From positions 1 through 63,186 of the forward strand of contig JAZLLK010000036.1 of assembly GCA_045598105.1 (NCBI GenBank): a stretch of DNA of 63,186 nucleotides, read 5' to 3'. The DNA comes from UBA1205 sp045598105 (GTDB lineage Bacteria; Bacteroidota; Bacteroidia; Bacteroidales; WCHB1-69). The notes beneath the pieces were generated by a model, which had not been told where the DNA came from, did not search any database, and saw only the letters and a list, made by a program, of their open reading frames with translations. Positions 42,837 through 50,745 of this stretch are shown here, in pieces (the first letter of the stretch is position 1; every line of letters begins with the position of its first letter). A program made the translations under genes and the position numbers.

Positions 42837-43483
42837 TGAACATACTATTATCTACGGCATATTTACCTCCGGTAGAATATATGGCTGCATTTTTGGCCGG
42901 TGAGGTGCATATAGAGCAATGTGAAAATTTTATTAAGCAAACCTATCGTAACAGAGCCATAGTTCCTTCGGTATCAGGTGCGCAGGTGCTGAGTGTGCCT
43001 GTAAGCAGGCAGCATGTGCATAATTGTCCCATTACAGGGGTAACTATTGATTATACGCAATCATGGCAGCGTGAGCATTGGCGTACGCTGGAAACCGTGT
43101 ATAATGCCAGTCCGTTTTTCCTGTATTATAAAGATTATTTGTATCCATTTTATCATCAAACGGATATACAATATTTGTTCGACTTTAATAACCGCATGTT
43201 ACAAGTGTTGCTTAAGTTGCTCAAAATAAAGTGCGAATATTCCTTCACAACTGATTATATGCCTGTAGCAGAGTGCTTTTTTGATGCCCGAAATGTTATT
43301 AATCCTAAAAAAATACTGCATCAGGACTATCCCTTTGCCAACATGCCTGCCTATAGGCAGGTATTTGCCGAAAAGGTGAATTTTATTCCCAATATGTCAT
43401 GTGTAGATTTGCTTTTTAATGAAGGCCCTGCCGCTTTAGGTTATTTGCAGGCATTAGGGCACACCATGGCACAGGGTTTGTAG
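42836..43483 (+). CDS. WbqC-like family protein
   Basis: The 215-aa protein starts with GTG at 42836, overlapping the murA stop by one base (TAGTG). Family features: LLSTAYLPPVEYMAAFLAGE, IEQCENFIKQTYRNRAIV, SWQREHWRTLETVYNASPFF and YKDYLYPFYH. WbqC-like proteins are found in surface-polysaccharide loci and are thought to be enzymes of sugar modification; the reaction is unproven. In Bacteroidota they also often lie near the lepB signal peptidase, which is not present here. Translational coupling to murA suggests an envelope role. Confidence 0.82.
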   Translation: MNILLSTAYLPPVEYMAAFLAGEVHIEQCENFIKQTYRNRAIVPSVSGAQVLSVPVSRQHVHNCPITGVTIDYTQSWQREHWRTLETVYNASPFFLYYKDYLYPFYHQTDIQYLFDFNNRMLQVLLKLLKIKCEYSFTTDYMPVAECFFDARNVINPKKILHQDYPFANMPAYRQVFAEKVNFIPNMSCVDLLFNEGPAALGYLQALGHTMAQGL

Positions 43484-43518
43484 TAGTGTAATGTGGTATA
43501 CGCCCCTTGCGTGTATGC

Positions 43519-44793
43519 TTATGGGGTTTTGACATTGGTTTCTGTTTCGGCTATGCCTATAAGGCGGTCGTAGCCTAAATTATCCCCCTGATAATACACA
43601 AAGGCTTGGTATCGGTTTTGTGTTTCCCAATGATTACCTTCGGTGTATTGAAAGGTGCCCTTGCCACCTTGGGTCGGTATGGCTATATAGGTATAGTTAT
43701 AGTATCCCGATTTAAGATATAATGATGTTTCCCACACCTGCTTATAGTTGTTATATGTCATTTTGGCTTGAGGCAGTAGCTCCCAGTCAGTAAGTTCTCC
43801 ATATACGTATAAGTCCATATTTTCAGGTTTATTGGCATTGAGGTAAAAGTGTACATTGGTGTAGTCGGCACTATATATACTGTCACCATCATCACTGCAT
43901 ACAAAATAGCATCCGTTAATGTCATAATCTGATTGGTAGGCAGTGTGGGCGTTGGAGGCGTCCATGTACAGGTGTGTGTAGTTTACATCGGCTACACGCT
44001 CATGCCTTAGTACATGCTCCAGCGTGGTACGCAAAGTGCGTATATTGAATATGCGGAATTCGGCACCGCCTTCATATAATATGGCGTCAGGCCTGTTATA
44101 TATAATGGTGTTTCCCAATATATTGTCTGGCTGTGTAAGCAACACGGCATTGTCGTGGCGTCCGTTTTGGCATATTATGGTTTTGAGATACCTGCCTGGT
44201 GAAAGCAGTCGAAAGTTATCATTCTTTATGGTGAGCTCTAACTGTTGATGTGTCATTTTTTTACTTATTTCATTGGCTCTGGACTGTGATAATGATATAT
44301 CTACTAAATTCTCGCTTACGCAAAACCTGTGGGTGAGTATGGGTTCATTGCTGTCTTCGTCATATATATATAGCACATAGTTACCCGATTTGGTAACATA
44401 CATATCTTCATTAGGAAAGGTGATAGTGTAGGAAGTGTAGAATTGTATGGTGTTAATTGACGTTTGAAATTCGCGTATTTCCATGTCTTCAAACATGCCC
44501 ATGTATTCATTTTTATTCAGGCCTGTAGTGGGCTTCCAATCATAGGTGCAGTGAATAAAGGTGTATCGCATGTATTTGGGCTCATCGGTTTTATCATCAA
44601 ACTTGAATATCAGTTTATCTTCCGAATGAAGCATAATAACCGGCAGGGCAAAGCGTGCGTTCTGCTTTTCCATTTTCATACTCAGTATATCCTCATCATA
44701 TATTCGGTTACTCATGCTTATGTCAGCGTATTCGTTTTGAGCGTATAGGCTTCCTGCTATAAGGCTTAATATGTATATAATTACCCTTTTCAT
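43519..44793 (-). CDS. DUF5103 family exported protein
   Basis: The frame is open to 44892, but the ATG at 44793 gives the signal peptide (MKRVIIYILSLIAGSLYAQ) and sits 22 bp below the promoter box (44816-44823). The 424-aa product is a typical DUF5103 protein: NRIYDEDILSMKMEKQNARF, YTFIHCTYDWKPTTGL, GNYVLYIYDEDSNEPILTHR and a C-terminal DLYVYGELTDWELLPQAKMT plus YKQVWETSLYLKSGYYNYTY (an early-set-like fold). The function is unknown; conservation in the phylum suggests an envelope role. Confidence 0.85.
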   Translation of the reverse strand: MKRVIIYILSLIAGSLYAQNEYADISMSNRIYDEDILSMKMEKQNARFALPVIMLHSEDKLIFKFDDKTDEPKYMRYTFIHCTYDWKPTTGLNKNEYMGMFEDMEIREFQTSINTIQFYTSYTITFPNEDMYVTKSGNYVLYIYDEDSNEPILTHRFCVSENLVDISLSQSRANEISKKMTHQQLELTIKNDNFRLLSPGRYLKTIICQNGRHDNAVLLTQPDNILGNTIIYNRPDAILYEGGAEFRIFNIRTLRTTLEHVLRHERVADVNYTHLYMDASNAHTAYQSDYDINGCYFVCSDDGDSIYSADYTNVHFYLNANKPENMDLYVYGELTDWELLPQAKMTYNNYKQVWETSLYLKSGYYNYTYIAIPTQGGKGTFQYTEGNHWETQNRYQAFVYYQGDNLGYDRLIGIAETETNVKTP

Positions 44794-44815
44794 GTGTGTG
44801 CTGCTTATGAATATG

Positions 44816-44823
44816 CAAAAGTA
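44816..44823 (-). promoter_or_regulatory. -7 promoter element of the DUF5103 gene
   Basis: The minus strand reads TACTTTTG followed by C, 22 bp before the ATG at 44793. Confidence 0.7.
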
Positions 44824-44888
44824 GCATTTTTTTTCCTTTATAGGTAATGGTAGTATATTTTTATATTGGTGAATGCGTACACACATGC

Positions 44889-44922
44889 ACAAAAAAAGCA
44901 GTTTTTCTCTCGAAAACTGCTT
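44889..44922 (-). terminator. Terminator of the 44960-46467 gene pair
   Basis: AAGCAGTTTT (44896-44905) pairs with AAAACTGCTT (44913-44922). Read on the minus strand it is followed by T7. Confidence 0.85.
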
Positions 44923-44959
44923 ATGATAAAAGTATTGTGTGTGATTATTTGTGAGAGTG

Positions 44960-45337
44960 TTATCTTCTTTTTATGGGGCAATTAATGGGAACTAATTGCC
45001 TTAATAATATTTTCTGCTGGACATTGCGTGTAAAAAATGCCTGAGAACGGGGGTATAAATACTTTAATTCCTGTCGGGTAAACATGCGGGTGTATTTAGT
45101 GTCGTCATTTTCCAACGGAATGAGTAATACCTTTTTGTGTTTCTTTATTTTATTACTTATGCAATGCGTGCATACATATCGGTCAAATATTAATATATAA
45201 TCATATTCCTGTAAGCATATGTTTACTGTGTCTCCTTCGGCATTCATGAGTGTAATGTGGCTTCCTAAGGAAACTTGAGCCATAGCAGCATAGGTGCATG
45301 CTATACTTAGCATCATTATTATCCACATACGTTTCAT
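44960..45337 (-). CDS. Hypothetical exported protein with a CxxC motif
   Basis: The 125-aa protein has a signal peptide (to YAAMAQ). After LGSHITLMNAEGDTVNICLQ comes YDYILIFDRYVCTHCISNKI, a C-x-x-C in the position of a thioredoxin active site (beta strand, then Cys-Thr-His-Cys, then helix). It is shorter than a full thioredoxin. This resembles the periplasmic thiol-like proteins that Bacteroidota encode next to 6-bladed beta-propeller proteins, and the next gene upstream, 8 bp away, looks like such a propeller. The function is inferred only. Confidence 0.55.
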   Translation of the reverse strand: MKRMWIIMMLSIACTYAAMAQVSLGSHITLMNAEGDTVNICLQEYDYILIFDRYVCTHCISNKIKKHKKVLLIPLENDDTKYTRMFTRQELKYLYPRSQAFFTRNVQQKILLRQLVPINCPIKRR

Positions 45338-45345
45338 ATTACATA

Positions 45346-46467
45346 TTACTTGAACAAGGGAGCTATTTTGTATATGTCAAACTGATAAAGGAACTGCTCA
45401 TTTCCGGCTTCATCTTTTTGTATATAGTCATTTACATTGATAATGCAATTGTTATATATTTGTATACGGCGATTGAGGATATTATTATAGTACAATCCAT
45501 TGGCTTCATCATTGCATACGTTTCCGCGATATATCTCTTTTCCTTGTGATAAGGAATAGAAACCATACACTATATTTTGTGCACTATGAGGATTGGTAAT
45601 GGCATAGCCTATTACATCGTCATTTACCCAAAATGTTTTAATAATATGTTCCATCGCGTCCAGTTTATAACTGTTCATTATGTCAATTTTGCGTTTTGGA
45701 AAGTCTAAATATTGTTCCAATATCGAATCGGTGAATATTTGATTAATACGTTTGTTTAAGGGGAACGATTTATCGCTCAACTCTATGGTAAGGCTATCGG
45801 TTACGAGCAGATTATTATCTAATACATAAGCTTCACCCGTAGTGGCCGAGGCCATTATCACTTTATTGTGATATGCGTCCATGAGTCGATTTTTGTAGAG
45901 GTATGACAACAATATGGATTTACCTACGTCAAAGTAACTTTCGGCTTTTATCTCTTTTTCCAATAAACTGTAAGTATAGGTACTGAATGTATTGAATAAT
46001 ATAGTAGGAACGCTATAGTTATAGTCTGCCATTAGTACTATAGTGTCATCATTAAAGCAATATAATGTTTGTGCTAATGGAATATCCTTTTGCGTTTTGC
46101 ATAACATGTAGTCTCCTTTGGAATTTTTACTGAATACAGCCAAATTTCTATTGTCTGTCATTATGTAGAATTTGTTGCAGGTGAGGCACATGGATGATAC
46201 TTTGAGCGCATCGCCTTTTATGTTAGTCCGTTTTACTTTGTGACTGGTGTAGCCTTTGTCGTTTATTTGTAATAGTATCCAATCGGCATTGGCATTAAAT
46301 TTGTCATATAGCAGGTAGGCATATCCGTCATCATACGCAACAGGCGTAGCATCATACTTCACGGTGGAGTAGGGAGTACGCACTACGTGGTCAGGTACAA
46401 ATACTTGTGCCCGCAGTATGCCTGCACACATTATGGCTATTATAATTAATAAATTTTTTTGTTTCAT
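45346..46467 (-). CDS. Hypothetical exported beta-propeller-like protein
   Basis: The 373-aa protein has a signal peptide (MKQKNLLIIIAIMCAGILRA). The rest is a succession of beta-strand pairs (YDDGYAYLLYDKFNANADWI, KFYIMTDNRNLAVFS, QTLYCFNDDTIVLMADYN, DDVIGYAITNPHSAQNIVYG), as in the 6-bladed propellers of the phylum (BF3164/NHL-like). No definite family can be named. It is co-transcribed with the CxxC protein 8 bp downstream. Isoleucine use is mixed rather than ATA-dominated, which differs from the core genes. Confidence 0.55.
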   Translation of the reverse strand: MKQKNLLIIIAIMCAGILRAQVFVPDHVVRTPYSTVKYDATPVAYDDGYAYLLYDKFNANADWILLQINDKGYTSHKVKRTNIKGDALKVSSMCLTCNKFYIMTDNRNLAVFSKNSKGDYMLCKTQKDIPLAQTLYCFNDDTIVLMADYNYSVPTILFNTFSTYTYSLLEKEIKAESYFDVGKSILLSYLYKNRLMDAYHNKVIMASATTGEAYVLDNNLLVTDSLTIELSDKSFPLNKRINQIFTDSILEQYLDFPKRKIDIMNSYKLDAMEHIIKTFWVNDDVIGYAITNPHSAQNIVYGFYSLSQGKEIYRGNVCNDEANGLYYNNILNRRIQIYNNCIINVNDYIQKDEAGNEQFLYQFDIYKIAPLFK

Positions 46468-46511
46468 TATGGTTGGTCGTTTTTTTTAATTATTTCTTTA
46501 TGTAGTTGTAT

Positions 46512-47009
46512 TTACTGATTAGTAACGGCACCTTCATATACAGCAGGTACTTCGCTTTGTATCATTAAATTATAGCTGTATATAAATGTGTCATTTTCCA
46601 CATCTTCGGTTTTGCTACCATTGTCCCAAGAACAATACCAACCATCCATATAAAAACGACCATCGGTTATGTTTTGATCAATATCACGTTGAACTTTGGC
46701 AACCATGTTTTCATAGGTATCGGCAAAAATAGCATTACCTAATATTACTTCGTTAGGGCCATCGGGGCACAAGTCCCAACCTTTACCGGTACATATTATT
46801 CTTATAATGTGCATGTGGGCAGTTTGGTCTTCTACTACTTGCACTCTGCTGTAGCCCGGATATTTTTGGCCATTGTTGCGTGTTCTGGTTTTGCCTTCTT
46901 CCTTCTGGACGAATATTTGCACCAGTTTATTCTGTGCGGATACAGGATTAGCCCAGCATAAGAAAGCTACTAAGAATGTTAAACTGATTAATTTGTGTTT
47001 GATTTTCAT
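46512..47009 (-). CDS. Hypothetical exported protein
   Basis: The 165-aa protein has a signal peptide (to NPVSAQ) and a beta-rich body with KYPGYSRVQVVEDQTAHMHI, CTGKGWDLCPDGPNEVILGN and a charged C-terminus. The three Cys residues (CTGKGWDLC and WYCSW) could form a disulfide in the periplasm. No family is recognised. It lies 44 bp upstream of the propeller-like gene and may be in the same transcript. The 500-bp region upstream has no clear promoter box. Confidence 0.6.
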   Translation of the reverse strand: MKIKHKLISLTFLVAFLCWANPVSAQNKLVQIFVQKEEGKTRTRNNGQKYPGYSRVQVVEDQTAHMHIIRIICTGKGWDLCPDGPNEVILGNAIFADTYENMVAKVQRDIDQNITDGRFYMDGWYCSWDNGSKTEDVENDTFIYSYNLMIQSEVPAVYEGAVTNQ

Positions 47010-47200
47010 GATGTTTGATTTTTTTTTGTTTTTGAAATTATTTTTTTTAGTTTGTATGCTAAGATATTTGTTGATGAAAAAATGTTAATTAGTTGTCATT
47101 ATTAATGGAATGCATGCCACTATATATAACGATAGCCTTACCAAGGCCATGTATAAACCTTGTGTAATGCGAGCATTCTATATATGGTAGCATTATATTC

Positions 47201-47266
47201 ATTTGTTTAATGTTTCGTTTGTTTATTGTTCGTTTGTTTATTGTTAGTTTGTTTATTGTTAGTTTG
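47201..47266. repeat. 15-bp tandem repeat, about 4.4 copies
   Basis: The unit CGTTTGTTTATTGTT occurs twice exactly (47216-47245). One copy with A in the first position follows (47246-47260), a degenerate copy precedes (47201-47215) and a partial one follows (47261-47266). Confidence 0.85.
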
Positions 47267-47463
47267 CGACTACAAAAATATGCATTTTTTCAATACGGAA
47301 GCATAAAAATACAATATTTTTTTTATTGTGCTGTTTTACAGTGATAAAAAATATTTTTCATTGTTTTTTTGTGGGGGGTAAGGCAGGAAAATGGGGGTAT
47401 TTTATAGTTTTTTTTATGGCTTTTGGGCAGTAAAATGCATCAAATGCGGGCCTGTATTAAAAA

Positions 47464-47496
47464 ACACAGCGGGGTACCTTTGGTACCCCGCTGTGT
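47464..47496 (-). terminator. Terminator of the M3 peptidase gene
   Basis: ACACAGCGGGGTACC (47464-47478) pairs perfectly with GGTACCCCGCTGTGT (47482-47496) around TTT. The T-run lies on the minus-strand side. Confidence 0.85.
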
Positions 47497-47516
47497 AAGG
47501 TGTACTGATAATTAGT

Positions 47517-49622
47517 TTATTTAAGTCCTCTGTTGTGTAGCAGGGGTTCTATGCTTGGTTCCTGTCCTCTAAAGTTGATATAGGCGGTCATGGCGTCAAT
47601 GGTGTTGCCTATTTGTAATATATTGGAGCGGAACTTTTGGGCGGTAGCCTTATCAAATATACCGTTTTCCTTAAAGGCTTCAAAGGCATCGGCATCCAGC
47701 ACGGCTGACCATGTGTAGCCGTAGTATCCGGCGGAGTAACCAAAGGCGTCGGTGAATATATGTTTAAAATATTGGCTCTTGTAGCGGGATATGATTTCGG
47801 GTATAAGTCCGTATTTATCCATGGCTTCCTGTTCAAACATGTCCGGATTAATAGAGGCGGCTTTAGTAAGGGTGTGATAGTCCATGTCCAGCAGCGAAGC
47901 GGCTATGAGCTCGGTATTCACAAAGCCCTGTCCATAGGTGAGGGAAGCCTGAATACGCTGAATGAGTTCATCGGGCATGGCTTCGCCTGTAATATAGTGG
48001 CGGGTTATCATTTTCATTACTTCGGGGTATGTAGCCCAGTTTTCCATTATTTGCGAAGGTAATTCCACAAAGTCACGGGGTACGTTGGTGCCGGCAGTGG
48101 ATTTGTATTGGCATTGGCTAAACAGGCCATGCAGGGCATGTCCAAACTCGTGGAAGAGTGTTTGTACATCGTCAATGGTGAGTAGTGAAGGAACCTCTTT
48201 GGTGGGCTTGGAAAAGTTATATACCACCGATATTACGGGTATCATATTGGTGCCGTCCTGTTTGCGGTATTGACTGCGAAATTCGGTCATCCATGCGCCG
48301 CTGGCTTTGGAATTGCGGGCATAGAAATCCATATACAATATACCTATTACCTTATTATGGTCTAAAACCTCGTAGGCTACAGCGTCGGGGTCATATACGG
48401 GCAGGGTGCTGTTAATACGCAGTTGTATGTCATACAGCTTTTCGGCTACCGAAAACATACCTTCCAATGTGCCGGGAAGTGAAAAATAGGGGCGTATGCT
48501 GTCCTGATCCAGGTTATATTGTTCTTTACGCACTATTTCGGTGTAGTATCTCCAGTCCCAAGGTTCTGTTTTTTCTTTTCCGGCTTTCTTTTGGTACATG
48601 TCCAGTTCGTATTTGGCCTTGTTAAGAGCAGGCTCCCACACCTGTAATAGCAGCTTGTACACGGCATCGGGAGTTTTGGCCATGTTTTCGTCTAATATAA
48701 AGTCGGCATGTGAAGCGTATCCCAGCAGGTTAGCACGTTCTATACGTAAATTAACCAATTTGTTTATTATTTCATTGTTGTCATATTTTCCGCCGTTGCA
48801 ACGGGTGGAGTATGCCCGCCATATAGCTTCACGTTTTTCGCGGTTTTGGGCGTATTCCAAAAAAGGTAACAAACTGGGGTTCTGCAGTGTGAATACCCAT
48901 TTGCCTTTGGTGGAGTCGGTTTTGTCGGCTTCTTCTCTAGCGGCAGCCACTACGTTGGCAGGTATGCCTTTGAGGTCGGCACTGTCGCTTATTACCAGTA
49001 CATACGCATTGGTGGCAGCCAATACATTATTATTGAATGCAAGGGTGAGCTTGGATATTTCTTCATTAATAGCTTTAAAGCGTTCCTGTTGTTGTGGGGA
49101 GAGGTTGGCACCGCCGCGAACAAAATTTTTGTAGGTTTCTTCCAATAAACGTGTCTGCTCTGCATTCAGGTGCTCATTTTTCCTGTTTTCGTACACTGTT
49201 TTTACCCTTTGAAAAAGGGTGGCATTCATGCTGATGTTATCAGTGTGCAGGCTCAATTTGGGGGATATTTTCTCGGCTATGGCCTGCATTTCATCACTGC
49301 TATTGGTCTCCAATACATTGAAGAATACGCTGCTTACCTTGCCCAGTAATTCGCCGCTATAGTCCATAGCCTCTATGGTATTGGCAAAGGTGGGCTTTTC
49401 TTTGTTATTACATATTGCTTCTATTTCTTCATTATGTACTCGCATGCCTTCTTCAAATGCAGGCAAATAGTGCTCGGTCTTTATTTGGTCAAAAGGCGGC
49501 ACTTCATAGGGTGTGTTCCATGTTTGAAAAAAAGGATTGTTCATGTCTAAATTCTTTTTGTTTTTGTGGCAGCCGCACATTATTATGCCGGCTACAGCCA
49601 ATATACTTATTACTTTTTTCAT
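47517..49622 (-). CDS. M3 family metallopeptidase (Dcp-type dipeptidyl carboxypeptidase) lipoprotein
   Basis: The ATG at 49622 (rather than 49631) starts a lipoprotein signal (MKKVISILAVAGIIMCGCHK). The 701-aa protein is a thimet-oligopeptidase-family zinc peptidase; the active site LFHEFGHALHGLFSQ is near residue 490, with the second ligand region downstream (NTELIAASLLDMDYH). N-terminal signatures WNTPYEVPPFDQIKTEHY and FANTIEAMDYSGELL are those of Dcp-like enzymes. It degrades oligopeptides, here anchored to the envelope, which would complement the secreted S8 protease. It is monocistronic, with a leader of about 165 nt from the promoter at 49797-49804. Confidence 0.92.
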   Translation of the reverse strand: MKKVISILAVAGIIMCGCHKNKKNLDMNNPFFQTWNTPYEVPPFDQIKTEHYLPAFEEGMRVHNEEIEAICNNKEKPTFANTIEAMDYSGELLGKVSSVFFNVLETNSSDEMQAIAEKISPKLSLHTDNISMNATLFQRVKTVYENRKNEHLNAEQTRLLEETYKNFVRGGANLSPQQQERFKAINEEISKLTLAFNNNVLAATNAYVLVISDSADLKGIPANVVAAAREEADKTDSTKGKWVFTLQNPSLLPFLEYAQNREKREAIWRAYSTRCNGGKYDNNEIINKLVNLRIERANLLGYASHADFILDENMAKTPDAVYKLLLQVWEPALNKAKYELDMYQKKAGKEKTEPWDWRYYTEIVRKEQYNLDQDSIRPYFSLPGTLEGMFSVAEKLYDIQLRINSTLPVYDPDAVAYEVLDHNKVIGILYMDFYARNSKASGAWMTEFRSQYRKQDGTNMIPVISVVYNFSKPTKEVPSLLTIDDVQTLFHEFGHALHGLFSQCQYKSTAGTNVPRDFVELPSQIMENWATYPEVMKMITRHYITGEAMPDELIQRIQASLTYGQGFVNTELIAASLLDMDYHTLTKAASINPDMFEQEAMDKYGLIPEIISRYKSQYFKHIFTDAFGYSAGYYGYTWSAVLDADAFEAFKENGIFDKATAQKFRSNILQIGNTIDAMTAYINFRGQEPSIEPLLHNRGLK

Positions 49623-49796
49623 GTTATACATTATATATTATTTTCAAAATATTCATCTCCTATGTGTTTATTGCGGGAGGTGTGTGTATTCATATCAATG
49701 TGCTCATTATGTATAATTTTGCGATGTTATTATGCTGTTGTGTGAGGCATTATGAGGGGAATAACCCTATGCTTTCCGTGTCATTATGCCAATTTG

Positions 49797-49804
49797 CAAA
49801 GATA
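49797..49804 (-). promoter_or_regulatory. -7 promoter element of the M3 peptidase gene
   Basis: The minus strand reads TATCTTTG followed by CA; it leaves a leader of about 165 nt. Confidence 0.55.
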
Positions 49805-49973
49805 TATTTATTTTATGAGATATAAAATAAATACAGTCGCTTTTTTTTTTGCCGCCGGAGCGGCAGAAAATAAAATATGTGTTAAGTGCAGAAAATGAAT
49901 GAATTATTGTGGTTGTTGGGAGGCGTAAGTGTAAATAGGTGCATAAAATGTGTGAAGGAAACAAAAAAAAGAC

Positions 49974-49981
49974 TACTTTTG
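49974..49981 (+). promoter_or_regulatory. -7 promoter element of the LEA-14-like gene
   Basis: TACTTTTG followed by CA, 28 bp before the ATG at 50010. Confidence 0.7.
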
Positions 49982-50009
49982 CACGTGTTACATATAAATA
50001 TATAATAGT

Positions 50010-50603
50010 ATGAAAAAGAGAATAACCATAGTAGCCTTAGCGGCTGCAGTAATTGTATTGGTAGTGGCCTGCTCGGCAGTGCAGCAGGTAAAAACATTGG
50101 CACAGTGTAGTTTTAATTTTACCGGAGTATCTGATTTTACCATAGCGGGTGTCCGTTTGGATAAGGTGTCGTCGCCCTCGCAGCTCACCCTTACCGATGT
50201 GGCCTCCATAGTGTCGGCCATTACCAATAAAACGGCACAAATATCATTTAATGCCAATGTAAAGGTAAATAATCCGTCGGCCAATACGGCCACGGTAAAC
50301 CGTTTGGCATGGAAGGTGGATTTAGATGGGGAAGAGTTGCTTGAAGGAGTGCACACACAACCTGTTACCGTAAAGGCCAACGGTAGCACCACCACCTCTA
50401 TAAGAGCTACGGTAGATGCAGCCAAGGTACTGAAAAATAATAGCATAGAAAGTGTATATAATCTTTATAAAAATCTTACCGGGCAAAGTACCGACAAGGC
50501 ATCTAATGTGGTGTTGAAGGTGAAACCTACCATAGACAATTACACTTCTCCTACCTATTTTAGCATAAAGCAGAATGTAAAATCAAATGCCACGACCATG
50601 TAA
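50010..50603 (+). CDS. LEA type 2 (LEA-14/WHy-like) lipoprotein
   Basis: The 197-aa protein starts with a lipoprotein-like signal (MKKRITIVALAAAVIVLVVAC, Cys at residue 21). The mature part is one WHy/LEA-14 beta-sandwich: GVSDFTIAGVRLDKVSSPSQ, ISFNANVKVNNPSANTATVN, RLAWKVDLDGEELLEGVHTQ and VTVKANGSTTTSIRATVD. The alternating pattern 'NPN in the first strand pair, G-x-L-x-G after it' is characteristic. It probably faces the periplasm; the role is unknown, possibly desiccation or envelope stress as in plant LEA-14. Confidence 0.8.
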   Translation: MKKRITIVALAAAVIVLVVACSAVQQVKTLAQCSFNFTGVSDFTIAGVRLDKVSSPSQLTLTDVASIVSAITNKTAQISFNANVKVNNPSANTATVNRLAWKVDLDGEELLEGVHTQPVTVKANGSTTTSIRATVDAAKVLKNNSIESVYNLYKNLTGQSTDKASNVVLKVKPTIDNYTSPTYFSIKQNVKSNATTM

Positions 50604-50620
50604 ACCATGGTATGGAATAA

Positions 50621-50658
50621 AATATTACCTGTAAAGGCGGTAATATTCATTTTTTTTT
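50621..50658 (+). terminator. Terminator of the LEA-14-like gene
   Basis: AATATTACC (50621-50629) pairs with GGTAATATT (50639-50647), followed by CA and T-rich sequence. The acs promoter box starts 3 bp later. Confidence 0.75.
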
Positions 50659-50660
50659 GC

Positions 50661-50668
50661 TATCTTTG
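50661..50668 (+). promoter_or_regulatory. -7 promoter element of the acyl-CoA synthetase operon
   Basis: TATCTTTG, 77 bp before the ATG at 50746. Confidence 0.65.
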
Positions 50669-50745
50669 TAGATTGTACCCGTGCAGTTATAGTAAATGCT
50701 ATAGTGCAGAGAATGAATAATGTAGAATAATAAAATAATAAAGTA

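Larger units (their letters stand above)
47010..47516. other. Intergenic stretch with tandem repeats and a terminator
   Basis: No ORF. It contains a small hairpin GCCTT/AAGGC near 47132-47145, the 15-bp tandem repeat (47201-47266), an AT-rich tract, a G6 run near 47372 and the terminator of the M3 peptidase gene (47464-47496). Confidence 0.6.
49623..50009. other. Divergent intergenic region between the M3 peptidase and LEA-like genes
   Basis: It contains the minus-strand promoter (49797-49804), a T10 run directly followed by the hairpin TGCCGC-CGGA-GCGGCA (49850-49865), and the plus-strand promoter (49974-49981). No ORF. Confidence 0.55.

Noticed and set aside
47201..47266. Possible CRISPR-like repeat array
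   Set aside because: The 15-bp units are directly adjacent with no spacers, so it is a simple tandem repeat.
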